Source of the DNA: Plotosus lineatus
Taxonomy: Eukaryota; Chordata; Actinopteri; Siluriformes; Plotosidae
Reading direction: 5' to 3'
Assembly (NCBI GenBank): GCA_024760905.1
Contig: CM045735.1
Location: 31,345,749 to 31,409,748, forward strand
Length of the DNA stretch: 64,000 nucleotides
Shown here: positions 1 to 13,000 of the stretch, one piece after another
Layout of the letters: every line of letters starts with the position of its first letter
Position numbering within the stretch: position 1 is the first letter of the stretch
The notes under the pieces: model-generated
What the model saw: only the letters and a program-made list of their open reading frames with translations
The model's database searches: none
What the model was told of the DNA's origin: nothing
Made by a program: the position numbers and the translations under genes

Positions 1-36
<36 letters not shown>
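1..36. repeat. (AT)n microsatellite
   Basis: Pure alternating AT from the first base of the window; its true start is outside. Confidence 0.95.
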
Positions 37-42
<6 letters not shown>

Positions 43-133
43 AACGTAATACTGAATACAAATAAATGGAAAAAGACCAACAATTTTAGAGTATATTAAG
101 ACTGAATTTATTTTAAATAACATTATCACAAAG

Positions 134-1203
134 TTATTTATTAATAAGAAAAGAACTTCTTACTATTAATGTGACTTCTGGTGCTACATGGTTTTGCTGA
201 TGGCTGTAGTGTGGTTGATATGTGCTGAGGCTCAGCTTCATGCAGGCGTTTATGCTTACATCTGTTAAACTTGACCGCAGGTTGATCTTGATGTTTTTCA
301 CGTGTGAGAAGGACTGTTTGCGTGCGCATGTGGCCCCAAACATGGTCAATACGACATGATTCACACGCTGCAGTGTTTGGTATGTGACAGGAAGCGCGTC
401 CCAAGTTTTGGCAATCAGCTTGTCTGCGGGTTGAAGTTTAGCCATGTCTGTCCATTTGTTATGCTTGCCAGCTCTGTTTGGCCTCGTGCGAATGAGAGGA
501 TCAAAAATGAGGGAAATTTACCCCATAACCCAAAAACAACTCGCGCAAGCTGTTCCATATGAGAGATTTCCTTTTGGCTTTTTCCCTTTATCGCCACAGT
601 GAATGATTCGCATGTTTGATTTGGCATAGGTTTTTATGTCTAATGCCCTTCCTGACACAACCCTTTTTAGCAAGGGACAGAAACATGCTAACGGCTTTGC
701 AGCCTATTCTTTACGAAAGTCAGCAATGGTTATTTTACATGCCTCTCACCATAGACAGTGAGAGACATGGGCCGCCTTTGATAACCCAGTTAGCTGTACT
801 GGGGGGGCAGTGACAACCATGTGGGGACTCGAACCCCCAATCTTAGGATCAGCGAACCAGCGCCATATACCACTAGACCACCACTGTTCTATATAATCCA
901 ATAAAATTTGAGTTTCAAGGTATCGGCCCCGCCCACACACTGGAGTACAGAAAGGATTGGCTCTCCACTGCGCGCCACAGCAACAAGTGGTGTTGAAAAT
1001 AGATTTATAGATTAAAATGCGTGAGATTTATTTCTGTTTTTGTTTTATTTGATGGCTTTTTTCTGTATATATTTTTTTAAAGGACAGCGAAATTATGTAT
1101 TAGTTACTCTGTTAATAAAGGCCACCTGATTTATCAGAGAGCCAGAAGCAGTCATCAAAAGAGCCCCATCTGGCTCGCGGGCCATAGGTTCCCAATCCCT
1201 GCT
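134..1203 (-). mobile_element. hAT transposon relic (transposase C-terminus and one end)
   Basis: On the minus strand 445-134 reads TLFGATCARKQSFSHVK-like sequence: FGATCARKQSFSHVKNIKIN then LRSSLTDVSINACMKLSLST. This is the hAT C-terminal dimerisation region of the GTF2IRD2-like group. At 1141-1203 the mirror of the typical 5' end (tgggaacctatggctcgcgggccagat style) is present. The middle of the transposase is gone and a SINE (561-884) has inserted. The family match is from memory. Confidence 0.6.
561..884 (-). mobile_element. SINE-A copy 1 (tRNA-headed SINE)
   Basis: Near full-length, minus strand: tRNA-like head at about 820-884 (box A GGTCTAGTGG, box B GGGTTCGAGTCCCC), body with tctctcactgtctatggtg, and the LINE-like 3' tail near 565-600. 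Flanked by a 10-bp duplication with one mismatch, TGTTCCATAT (551-560) and TGTTCTATAT (885-894). Confidence 0.8.
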
Positions 1204-1354
1204 ATAAATGCTTATAATTAGATTTTATTTACATCTTGTTATTTTTAAAATGTTTAATTCTAAATACACACACATACAGATGGAACTGCATTAGAAGACG
1301 ACGACACGTACACGCATGCGCGCAGATACGTGCACACACAGATGCAACAATGTA

Positions 1355-1504
1355 AGTACAGAAGCTCCCCAGCTTACAAACGAGTTAGGTTCCGGACGGC
1401 CTGTTAGATGAATTTGTAAGTCATTACAGGGCATTCTTTAGAGGGGAACATATGTTTAAACCTTGTATAAGTAACCTATGAGTTTGTACTGTATACAATC
1501 TCTC
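1355..1504 (+). mobile_element. MITE-D fragment
   Basis: Shares about 150 bp with 31144-31310 (agtaacctatgagtttgta, gtatacaatctctctcta). It is cut by the LINE at 1505. The start gaagctccccagcttac resembles the TA-flanked terminal repeat of the element at 25536, so this is probably one end of a related mariner-type MITE. Confidence 0.55.
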
Positions 1505-4500
1505 TCTCTATCGTCTTCTTCTTTTCCTTTCGGCTTTTCCCTTCAGGGGTCGCCACAGCGAATCATCTGCCTCCATCTCACCCTATCCTTTGCATCTTCT
1601 CTTACACCAACGTCCTTCATGTCCTCCTTCACCACATCCATGAATCGTCTCTTTGGTCTTCCTCTCGGCCTTTTGCCTGGTAGTTCCAGCCTCAGCATCC
1701 TATTACCAATATACTCACTATCCCTCCTCTGTACATGTCCAAACCATCTCAATATAGCCTCTCTGACTTTGTCTCCAAAACGTCTTACATGTGCTGTCCC
1801 TCTGATGTGCTCATTCCTAATCCTATCCATCCTCGTTACTCCCAGAGAGAACCTCAACATTTTCATCTCTGCTACCTCCAGCTCTGCCTCCTGTCTTTTC
1901 CCCAGGGCCACTGTTTCTAACCCATACAACATCGTTGGCCTCAACACCGTCTTGTACACTTTTCCCTTCATTCTTGCCGATACCCTCCTATCACACATCA
2001 CACCGGACACTTTTCTCCAGCCATTCCAACCTGTCTGCACACGCTTCTTGACCTCTTTTCCACACTGTCCATTGGTCTGGATTGTTGAGCCTAAGTACTT
2101 AAAATCCTCCACCTTTCTTAACTCTGCTCCCTGTGATCTCACCGTTCCTCTTGGGTCCTTGTCATTCATACACATGTATTCTGTCTTACTGAGGCTAATC
2201 TTCATTCCCCTCCTTTCCAGGGCATACCTCCACCTCTCTAGATTTTCCTGCACTTGTTCTCTGCTCTCACTACAGATCACAATGTCATCTGCAAACATCA
2301 TAGTCCATGGGGAATCTTGTCTAACCTCGTCTGTCAGCCTGTCCATCACCATAGCAAACAAGAAGTGGCTGAGAGCTGACCCTTGATGCAGTCCCACCTC
2401 CACCTTGAACTCTTGTGTCACACCGACAGCACACCTCACCACTGTCTTACATCTCTCATACATGTCCTGCACCACTCTAACATACTTCTCTGCCACTCCA
2501 GACTTCCTCATGCAATACCACAGTTCTTCTCCCGGCACCCTGTCATATGCTTTCTCCAGATCCACAAAGGCACAATGCAGCTCCCTCTGACCTTCTCTGT
2601 ACTCCTCCATTAACACCCTCAAGGCAAACACTGCATCTGTGGTGCTCTTTCTTGGCATGAAACCAAACTGTTGTTGACAAATGCTGACCTCTGCCCTTAG
2701 TCTAGCTTCCACTATTCTTTCCCATAACTTCATCGTATGGCTCATCAACTTTATCCCTCTGTAGTTGCCACAACTCTGCACGTCTCCCTTGTTCTTAAAA
2801 ATGGGCACCAGCACACTTCTCCTCCATTCCTCTGGCATCCTCTCACTCTCTAAGACCTTGTTAAATGTTCTTGTCAGAAAATCTACTGCTACCTCTCCTA
2901 GACACTTCCATAACTCCACCGGTATGTCATCAAGACCAACTGCCTTTCCATTCTTCATCCTCTTCAATGCCCTCTTCACTTCACCCTTACTAATCTTTGC
3001 TACTTCCTTGTCCTCAACAGTCACCTCTTCTACTTTTTTTTTCTCACTTTCCTCATTCATCAGCTCTTCAAAGTACTCTTTCCATCTTCCCAGAACACTT
3101 CTGACATCAGTCAATACATTTCTCTCTCTGTCCTTTATCAATCTAACTTGCTGCACGTCCTGCCCATCTCTATTTCTCTGCTGTGCCAACCTGTATAAAT
3201 CATTTTCTCCCTCCTTACCGTCCAACCTATCATACAAGTCATCAAACGTGCTCTGTTTGGCCTTTGACACTGCTACCTTTGCCTTACGCTGTGTCTCCCT
3301 GTACTCCTGTGTACTCTCTTCGGTTTTCTCAATGTTCCACTTCTTCTTAGCTAACCTCTTCCTTTGTACACACTCCTGCAGTTCCTCATTCCACCACCAA
3401 GTCTCCTTATCTACTTTCCTTCCAGATGACACACCAAGTATTCTCCTACCTGGCTCCCTGATCACATTAGCTGTAGTTGTCCAGTCATCTGGAAGCACTT
3501 CCTGACCACCCAAAGCCTGTTTCGACTCCTCCTTGAAGACAACCCGACACTCTTCCTTTTTCAACTTCCACCACTTTGTCTTCTGCTCTGCCTTTGCCTT
3601 CTTCACCTTCCTCACCATCAGCATCATCCTGCACACCACCATCCTATGCTGTTTGGCAACACTCTCACCCCCTACTACTTTGCAGTCACTGACTTCCTTT
3701 AAATTACATCGCCTGCACAAGATGTAGTCTACCTTTTAGTTTAGAGTTTACCTCTGCTTTTATAAGTCACCCTATGCTCCTCTCTCTTCTGGAGGAACAT
3801 ATTTACCACAGCCATTTCCATCTTTTTTACAAAATCTACCAACATCTGTCCTTCTGCTTTCCTATCCTGGATACCAAACCTGCCCATCACTTCCTCGTCC
3901 CCTCTGTTTCCTGCACCATGTCCATCGAAGTCTGCTCCAATGACCACTCTTTCACCTCTGGGGGTACTGTGCATCACTTCATCTAACTCATTCTAGAATC
4001 TCTCCTTCTCTTCTAGTTCACATCCTGCCTGTGGGGCATAAGCACTAACAACATTGAACATCACGCCTTCAATTTCTTACTTGAGACTCATCACTCTCTG
4101 ACACTCTTTTCACTTCTAGAACATTCCTGACCAACCCCTCCTTCACGATGACTCCTACTCCATTTCTCGTCCCATCCACACCATGAAAAAACAGCTTAAA
4201 CCTTGCTCCTAAGCTTCCAGCCTTGCTACCTTTCCACCTGGTCTCCTGAACACACAGTATGTCCACCTTCCTCCTCTGCGTCATCTCAGCCAGCTCTACC
4301 TTTTCCTGCCATAGTTCCAACATTCAAAGTCCCTACTCTCAGTCCTAGACTCATGCCTTTCCTCCTCTCTTTCTGCCTACGGACACGCCTCCTGCCTCTC
4401 CTTCTTCAACGTCTTCGACCAACAGTAGTCCAATTTCCACCAGCACCCTGTTGGTTAACAGCACTGATGGCGGTCATTGTTAACCCGGGCCTCGACCGAT

Positions 4501-4672
4501 CCGGTATGACATTCTTTGTTGTGACTCGCATATTTCATTTGTTTTATGCCGGATGCCCTTCCTGACGCAACCCTCTGCATTTATCTGGGCTTGGAACCGG
4601 CGTGAGGGAGAGACACTGGTTTGTGCCACCCCTCACGGCTGCATTTGGCCTCCTCAATCTGACTGTGTAAAA
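1505..4672 (-). mobile_element. RTE-like LINE, nearly full length (L1)
   Basis: Minus strand. The endonuclease region lies at 4323-3741, broken by frameshifts ([27 protein letters not shown]). A 725-codon open frame at 3720-1543 carries the linker, reverse transcriptase ([62 protein letters not shown], catalytic MFADDIVICSE) and ends IRCGDP-stop. The 3' end is short and non-LTR (ggggtcgccacagcgaat on the plus strand), without a long poly(A). The 5' end near 4500-4670 carries the segment that also occurs in the SINE. It is the best preserved copy here but probably inactive because the endonuclease is frameshifted. Assignment to the RTE group is from memory. Confidence 0.85.
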
Positions 4673-4794
4673 ATCTAATTTTTGGACCCAAGAGCCTATT
4701 TTCGGTGGAGTGGCTCACATTTATAGCTTTGAATATGTATTTATTGATATTATATACACCTGTACATTTCCATCAGTCAGGAGGGGGTCGATCC

Positions 4795-5130
4795 TACTTC
4801 ACGGAAATTGGTGGTCGCTGGGGGTCTCGGTCCCCATTAACCGCAGAAAGCCAATGGGAAGGAGCTGCATCTTCGTGACCAACAATGGGTCGAAGGCACA
4901 CGAAAAGCATCATGGGTATTATGGAGATGCACCTCCTTCTTAGCCAATGGGAGGCCAGTGGGGCGTGGTGTTGGGTGTTGGGAGATAGCCAATGGGAGAG
5001 CAACTCGTGCAATGTTTGAATTTTTGAGATGGTGCTTTTCGTATCCAGAGATGGAAATTTTAGGTAAATGCGTTTCGTAATTTGGATTTTTCGTTTGTTG
5101 GGTCTTTTGGTAAGGTGAGTTACTACTGTA
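4795..5130 (+). mobile_element. MITE-A, 3' half
   Basis: Matches the right half of the complete copy at 39033-40027: ccattaaccgcagaaagcc, caatgggtcgaaggcac, agccaatgggaggccag, and the end ggtgagttactactgta. The left half is missing. Confidence 0.65.
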
Positions 5131-7274
5131 TTTGCAGTTCCTTTTGAGTTATTTGCATATTTCAGTGTTGCATCACATACATCATATTAGACATTTGTCG
5201 TATTGATCATAGCTGTGGTGATGCTGAATGGAAAGTTGGCTGTCTAATTCTGAAGCCTTGAAATTCTGTAGTTTACAAAAAAAACTAAATTTTTACCAAT
5301 AACTACAGTTCCGATGAGAACATGTTCTCACAAATCAGATTTGAGGATTAAACACTGCTGTTGTTTTCGAAAGTTAAAAAAATATCCACAACAAAGCACT
5401 TTGCATGGCATGCCTAGTTTCCTGTAGGTCTGTAAGAAAATAAGTGTACATGAGAGTACAGAGTGCTTCAATGCTGCATGCTCGCTCTGATTAGACAATT
5501 TTGACAGATTGTGTGTGACAGTTTGTGATTAACTCTGGACAGAGCAGCTGGGAGAACTGCCAGTGGGCCACAGTTGTGTGTGTGTGTGAGCGAGAGAGAG
5601 GGAGAGAGCCTGGTGTATAAAATGCATGTTTAGACAGGCTATTAACAGTGGATTTTAGAGTAAGAATATTAACAGTGGAGCACATTTCGAATTAGAAAAT
5701 AAGTTTATGTATTTTTTTCGTTTTGTACAGGCAAAACTTCAGACATAAGGATTAACATTTACATGCCATTCTGAAACTTTTTCTGGGACACTTTCATCCA
5801 AGTGTAATATATTTCACAGTTAAAGCTCCTTGCTTAAGTGTCTAACAAGTACCTGGCTGAGGTGAACTAGTACTGTAATTCACAACCCAACTGTGTGAAA
5901 AATAACTGTGCACACTAGTGTTCTTGAACTGCTTTTAGCCTTTAATTATAGCATGTAACTGCCATGGCGTTGTTGCTGCATTTGGTAAGGTCGAGGCTCA
6001 ACATCAGGTGGCAGAAAAATGAAGACTGCTGATGAACTGAATGTATTGAGGAACCAGGTTGGCTTTCATGATGCCATGGATATAAAATTGGGACTCGGAT
6101 GATGAACGAGTGATTCTAGGAGCATGAGGAATCGGTTTCATGAATGACCTGGCACCACAGTATCCTGACCTGTTGAAAGACTGAAATGTGTTGGATGTTG
6201 TTATAGAAGACACTGTATAGGGCGGCTCTCCAAGCAGCGCTGTCTTCTGCAATGTGGTCCCAAATGGAGGATTGGATATCAAAGCCTTTCATCTCCTAAG
6301 ACACCCTTAAAGAAGAGCAGTGGATGGCAAGTTGATTGTTCGGCATCGGAGAGCTCTCCATGAAGTATTTCCTTTGGAATGTGTGAATCATCTATGCAGT
6401 AGACGTGAGCTAGTCAACGTCAGCAGTGCTTATGCAAAATGGTGAACTGGTTTGTCATAATGCACATGGCAAGAATTTTGACATCTGGGATTCTGTCTTG
6501 CCAGCTAACTTTTGTAATCGAGCTATAAATAGTTGAGGAACAGGAAGGAGAGGTATGAGCATCATATCAAGAGTGTCTGGGATTCTTTTTGTGTGTGTGT
6601 GTGTGTGTATATAGGTCTGATCAGGAAACTGGCACATTTTCCAGCTACCCAACTTCAAACTTGAATAAATATTTCCATGTCCAAGTTTATTTGGGAATCA
6701 GTGATTCATAATCTTTAGTCCATGCCTGGGAGATCATATCAAAATGTGTACAAATGGTGAACATGGTTTTTGAAATGGTTCAAATACTTCTAGTTTATAC
6801 CCTTTTCACACAATTTTGTGACAATAGAAAGATCTCATTATTTCACGTCATGCTGAGCCTTTGCTTAAGATCTCCACAGGTGTAATAACCACATGATTTG
6901 GCGCACAGGTGCAGGCACAATGAAGCATGGAATTTGCATGTCCGTGGCAAAATTTAGTAAATATGCAGCAGACTTAAAATGGGATCGATGATGTACTCAA
7001 CATTCCTGTTCATGTTACATGGTGTATTTTGTGCTCTCACCGATCACTGGATTGATTAGGATTTATTGACTTTTGATAATAAAGTTGAACATGTCAAGTT
7101 GTGTCAATTGGCATAGTGTAATTGACACAAATATTATTTAAACCTATTAGTGAATCGAAGGCCACTCATTCTGTCCATGTTACGTACTGACATTTTTTGA
7201 GTCGTCCTACTGATAATTTGGAAATTAATTTACACCAAGAAATATTATTCTGCATCTGTTAGGCTTTAAAGCAT
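5131..7274. other. 2.1 kb without recognised feature
   Basis: AT-rich non-coding sequence between a MITE and a LINE. It has short (GT)n runs near 5575 and 6589-6610. 6004-6300 may be an old DNA-transposon remnant, but I could not assign it. No exon with homology was seen. The first non-coding exon of fam169 gene 1 could lie here or upstream of the window. Confidence 0.4.
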
Positions 7275-7285
7275 ATTGGCCTAAC

Positions 7286-9536
7286 TTCTTCTTTTCCTTT
7301 CGGCTTTTCCCTTCAGGGGTTGCCACAGCAAACCATCCGCCTCCATCTCACCCGATCCTCTGTGTCTTCTACTCTTACTCCAACTACCTTCATGTCCTCC
7401 TTCACCACATCTATAAATCTTCTCTTTGGTCTTCGTCTAGACCTTCTGCCTAGTAGTGCCAACCTCAGCATCCTACTACCAATGTACTCACTATCTAGCC
7501 TCTCTGACTTTGTCTCCAAAACCTCTAACATGTATTGTCCCTCTGATGTACTCTTTCCTGATCCTATCCATCCTTGTTATTCCCAAAGAGAACCTCAACA
7601 TTTTCATCTCTGCTACCTCCAGCTCTGCCTCCTGTCTTTTCCCCAGGGCCACTGTTTCTAAACCATACAACATCGCTGGCCTCATCACTGTGTCTTGTAC
7701 AGTTTTCCTTTCATTCTTGCCAATACCTTCCTATCGCACTTTTCTCCAACCTTGCCTGCACATGCTTCTTCACCTCTTTTCCACACTCTCCATTGCTCTG
7801 GATTGTTGAGCCTAAGTACTTAAAATCCTCCACCTTCTTTATCTCTGCTCCCTGTAACCTCACCGTTCCTCTTGGGTCCTTGTCGTTCACACACTTGTAT
7901 TCTGTTTTACTGAGGCTAACCTTCATTCCTCTCCTTTCCAGGGCATACCTCCACCTCTCTAGATTTTCCTGCACTTGTTCTCTGCTCTCACTACAGATAA
8001 CAATGTCATCTGCAAACATGATAGTCCATGGAGATTCTTGTCTAACCTGGTCTGTCAGCCTGTCCATCACCAGAGCAAACAAGAAGGTACTCCGAGCTGA
8101 CCCTTGATGCAGTCCCACCTCCACCTTGAACTCTTCTGTCACACTGACAGCACACCTCACCACTGTCTTACATTTCTCATACATGTCCTGCACCACTCTA
8201 ACATGGTTCTCTGGCACTCCAGACTTCCTCATGCAATACCACAGTTCCTCTCTCGGCACCCTGTCATATGCTTTCTCCAGATCCACAAAGGCACAATGCA
8301 GTTCCCTCTGACCTTCTCTGTACTTCTCTATTAACATCCTCAAAGCAAACACTGCATCTGTGGTGCTCTTTCTTGGCATGAAACCAAACTGTTGTTGACA
8401 AATGCTGACCTCTGCCCTTAGTCTAGCTTCCACTATTCTTTCCCATAACTTCATCGTATGGCTCATCAACTTTATCCCTCTGTAGTTGCTGCAACTCTGC
8501 ACATCTCCCTTGTTCTTAAAAATGGGCACCAGCACACTTCTCCTCCGGCATCTGCTCACTCTCTAGGACCTTGTTGAATGTTCTTGTCAGAAAATCTACT
8601 GCTACCTCTCCTACACACTTCCATACCTCCACCGGTATGTCATCAGGACCAACTGCCTTTCCACTCTTCATCCTCTTCAATGCCCTCCTCACTTCACCCT
8701 TACTAATCTTTGCTACTTCCTGGTCCTCAACAGTCACCTCTTCTTCTACTCTGTTTTTTCTCTCTCCCATTTTCCTCATTTCATCAGCTCTTCAAAGTAC
8801 TCTTTCCATCTTCCCAGCACACTTCTGTCATCAGTCAATACATTTCCCTCTCTGTCCTTAATCACTCTAACTTGCTGCACATCCTTCCCATCTCTATTTC
8901 TCTGCTGTGCCAACCTGTATAAATCATTTTCTCCCTCCTTACTGTCCAACCTAGCATACAAGTTATCATGCATTTACCTTTGACACCGCTACCTTCGCCC
9001 TTCTCTGGAAGGGCACACCAAGTACTCTCATACCTGTCTCCCTGATCACATAACTGTAGTTGTCCAGTCATCTGGAAGCACTTCCTGATCACCAAAAACC
9101 CGTCTCAACTCCTCTTTGAAGACAACCCGACACTCTTCCTTTTTTCAGCTTCCACCACTTTGTCTTCTGCTCTGCGTTTGCCTTCTTCACCTTTCTTACC
9201 ATCAGCATCATCCTGCACACCATCATCCTATGCTGTTTGGCAACACTCTCACCCGCTACTACTTTGCAGTCACTGACTTCCTTCAAATTGCATCGCCTAC
9301 ACAAGATGTAGTCTACCTGTGTGTACATCGCTTACACAAGATGTAGTCTACCTGTGTGTAAACCAGGGATCGCGAGTTCATTCCTCGCTGGGGCCTCCAA
9401 ATGCAGCCGTGAGGGGGGCACAAACGAGTACCCGCCCTCACGCCGGTCCCAAGCCTGGATAAATGCAGAGGGTTGCGACAGGAAGGGCATCCGGCGTAAA
9501 ACTTGCCAGAATACAAAATGTAGACCGTAAAGACAA
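7286..9536 (-). mobile_element. RTE-like LINE with inverted 5' end (L2)
   Basis: Minus-strand LINE body 7286-9322 (3' tail at 7286-7330, RT pieces 8559-7711 and 8779-8516, several frameshifts). It is followed by a 5'-end segment at about 9361-9536 in the opposite (plus) orientation. The whole is bounded by an 11-bp target duplication ATTGGCCTAAC at 7275-7285 and 9537-9547, so both parts came in one event. A 36-bp unit is duplicated in tandem at the junction (9289-9360). The insertion lies 0.4 kb upstream of the first coding exon of gene 1. Confidence 0.85.
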
Positions 9537-9547
9537 ATTGGCCTAAC

Positions 9548-9930
9548 AAATTATTAAAATGGGAAAAACCTTTTTTCTAAGTCTGCAGAAAATGTAAAGG
9601 GTCAGTGCTACACATTTCAATACCTGTTTCATGATCAGAACCATATGGCTTTCAAAATTAATTAGTTTTTCAAAGGAGATGAAAATGTTACCTGGTAGAT
9701 CAACCCCACCGTATTCACTTGATTACTAGTCAGTTGCTTTAAATGGGCCACATACTCAACTGGTTCCAGAGTATGTTTTCTAGAAATTTTTCTTAATCTC
9801 TCAACTAATCTGCTGTCTGGAGTACTTTTTTGACCATCTGGAAAAATGTTTTAAACTGGAACATGAAACAAACTTCTTGTGAATGTATGATGGTGATCTC
9901 TGTCTGACCATAACCCTTTGTCCCATATAG
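9548..9930 (+). other. End of 5' intron of fam169 gene 1
   Basis: Non-coding sequence between the LINE target duplication and the acceptor at 9929-9930. No recognisable repeat. Confidence 0.5.
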
Positions 9931-9932
9931 GG

Positions 9933-10067
9933 ATGGAGTTCCCTGCGGATGTGCTGGAAGCCTTGAGTCATGGGGAGCTCGAGCGCTCGGCCCATAGCTA
10001 CATGAATGAGCTGCTTTACGCTGACCCTGACCATGCCCAACACTTCACACTGCCCAGTGGCAAAAAG
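9933..10067 (+). CDS. fam169a: fam169 gene 1, coding exon 1
   Basis: 135 nt, 45 codons, ends in phase 0 at the donor AAG|GTAACA. The ATG is the third base after the acceptor ATATAG|GG (AG at 9929-9930). The same ggATGG context occurs in gene 2 at 53479, which supports this start. The peptide has the family signature MEFPADVLE, then an acidic-helical stretch and [15 protein letters not shown]. It is about 60 percent identical to gene 2 exon 1 by eye. Confidence 0.88.
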
Positions 10068-13000
10068 GTAACACTAATATTTTTATTCGTAAATCCTGAA
10101 CTATGTGAAATGCTCCACTGATTTACCTTAAAGTATAATAATGTATACCCATTGACTATTGTATTGGTCATTAACACTGCAACAAAAATGCCACATACTT
10201 TTATAATTCCTAATTAATTGCAAACGGGCATGAGATTTTTCCGCTTTTTCAGATCTCCAGAGGCTATTTTTTTATATTATTCCAAATCCGCGGGGGGGTG
10301 GGGTGGTGGTGTTAGGGTTGAACTCCTGCCCCTCTGAGCGTGATGAAGTTGTGTGATACAATGTTCTGACAAACATGTACATTTCATTAGAGACTTGGTG
10401 TTAAACAGGAAGTTCTCGTAGTGAAGTCTCGTCGTCAACGTGATTTGTGACGCGTCCTCCGGAAGTAGGCGTTTGCCGCTAGTGTCACACGGAATACTTG
10501 TTTAGTACTCAACCATCACTTGCTCACTTGAAAGATCGGAAGTCTGGATAAGCCGCGCTTTCTCTCACAAGCTCGGTGTGTCACTTGCGGCAAGCGCCTA
10601 CTTTCGAGCCTGTCACATTTATTGAAATCATCTCACTACTATGCTATTGGAATCATCATTTTACTAGCGAGAGCAAAGCATACGCAATTTCAAGTGTGTT
10701 TGCTTCATTCCTATCGCTTCATGGGCGCCGCCATATTGTAAACAAAGTCGGATACACTGTAGAATCATTTCGTTTTTTTGTTTTTTTTTAATCTTCATTC
10801 AAATACGAAAGAGACTTGCATGTGTATAATAAGTGATTTGTATTCTATAAAAACGACTTTAGCAAGCAAAAAAGAGCAAGGTTAGACCATCAGAAGGAAC
10901 AGGAAGAGAGAGCTAAAAAGAAGGAAAGGACAGCCAAGCTCTTGTCTCTCACAAAGAAGATTAAGCTTGAGAAGTAAAACAAGAACGAGATTTGTACATT
11001 GTGTAAATATTGAACATAGAAGTTAGTGTAAATAAACTGTTTTTCTCAGACACAAATTTTAAGAGTGGTCCCTTCATCTTGAAAGTTTAGAAGGTAAGAT
11101 GATTGAATTTTTGTAATAAATACATATGTAGAAAATGTATGTGTAAAAATTTAGTTTTTAAAAGCATACAATAGATTATATGAGATACAACAATGCCATT
11201 CCTTTATCAGGACTTAAACCTTTCAAACCCTCTCCAAAAGTTATGAAATTACTAATCTTTAGGAGAGATAATTGATATATATATTACATATTTCTAGGTT
11301 GCTTTTATTATTACTTTAATTATTGTAGAAATAATTAAGTATTAATTTCATTTGAACACAGAAATTGTGGAAGAGTACAAGAATAAAGAATACACATGCA
11401 AAATATCAGTGGGTACTTACAACTCTTAACCCAGTTAGCTGCACTGGGGGATCTTATCAAAGGCGGGCCATGTCTCTCACTGTCTATGGTGAGAGGCATG
11501 TAAAAGAACCATTGCTGACTTTCGTAAAGAGTAGGCTGCAAAGTCGTCAGCGTGTTTCTGTCCCTTGCTAAAAGGGTTGTGACAGGAAGGGCATCCGACG
11601 TAAAAACCTCTGCCAAATCAAACGTGCGAATCAAATGGTTCGCTGTGGCGACTCCCGAGTAAAAGGGGAAAAGCCGAAAGGAAGACAGAGACAGACTTAC
11701 AACTCTTAAGATATTTTGATGTGATTTATTCTAAAAAAGTGAATTATTCAATAACATTATAAATGTTCCAAAGCTTATTTTGAAATGCGTGTAATACCAC
11801 CATTTCGTATTCCATTTTTCTGTAATCCCCCACCCTCATTCAGCTTTTTTCATCCGAGGCCAATCTCATGACTGTGCAAAGAAACCCTTACCGAATGTAC
11901 GAATGTACTCAGAACCAATTGTCACATGTCAAGTATGCCTCCCTGTCACATCACTAACCAGAACCCCCCCCCCCAAAAAAAAAAAAAAAAAAAGGTGTTA
12001 CTAATCGAATGGCTTTGGCCGTCAACCTGGATTCAAACCTGCGACCTCCAGGATGATAGCGGTGAACCTTTTTAATGCGCTACTCGGTAGCCCTTAAGTC
12101 TGTTTTGATTGCTATAGTTTCATGACATAAGCTCTGTAGTGGCAGTGAAATGCTTGTGCAAGTAACCGTATGTTTAAAATGCTGGAGCCTGAACAGCACA
12201 CCATTTTTGCTTTACTTGACTTGATGACTACTAATATCATAACTTATCCTGACTGCCCTAAAAACATAAGCTTTTTGAATTATTTGTTTATTAAATGGTA
12301 GTTTATTGGTAAACTGTCATTAAATTTTGTTGTCAGCACCTCATTGTAAGTATTGTTATGGTTTCAGGTTCAGATCAGCCTGTCCAGTGTGGGCTTTGTT
12401 CCTTTGTATGGAGCAAATCTCCAGCATAAAGTCTTGGCTCTGTTCACCCCACAAGACCAACTCACAGGTAATAACTCGGCTTTATTTCCATTTGTTGGAT
12501 TAGTTACCATGAATTTATTTATTATTGAAGGTAAAATATATTGCTATGTATTTAATTTATTTTCTTTTTCCAGCTGTGGCTTTGTTTTTGGCCAATCAGT
12601 GGTATTCTCTTGAGGATATCCTCAAGACTGCAAACTCCAGGCGGGAAGGCCTGGTGAAGGTAATACATGGCCTGCATTTGAATAATGGTTTAACTGGCTT
12701 TCTTTGCCTTTCTTCCGTGTTATTTGATATTTTTGATTTTAATGTGTTTTTCAGTTCATTCTTTTTCTGTAACCGCTTAATCCTAATTAGGGTTGCGAGG
12801 AGGCTGGCACCCATCCCAGCCAACTCCGGGTGAGAGTACACCCTGGACAGCTCGCCAGGCCATCGAAGGGCGGAAACACGCTGATGGCTTTGCAGCCTAC
12901 TCTTGTCGAAAGTCAGCAATGGTTCTTTTACATGCCTCACATCATAGACTGTGAGACACGTGGCTGGCCTTTGATAACCCCGTTAGCTGCACTGGGGGGC

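Noticed and set aside
1478..2386. 302-codon open frame on the plus strand
   Set aside because: Antisense shadow of the LINE reverse transcriptase frame; the same antisense frames recur in every LINE copy.
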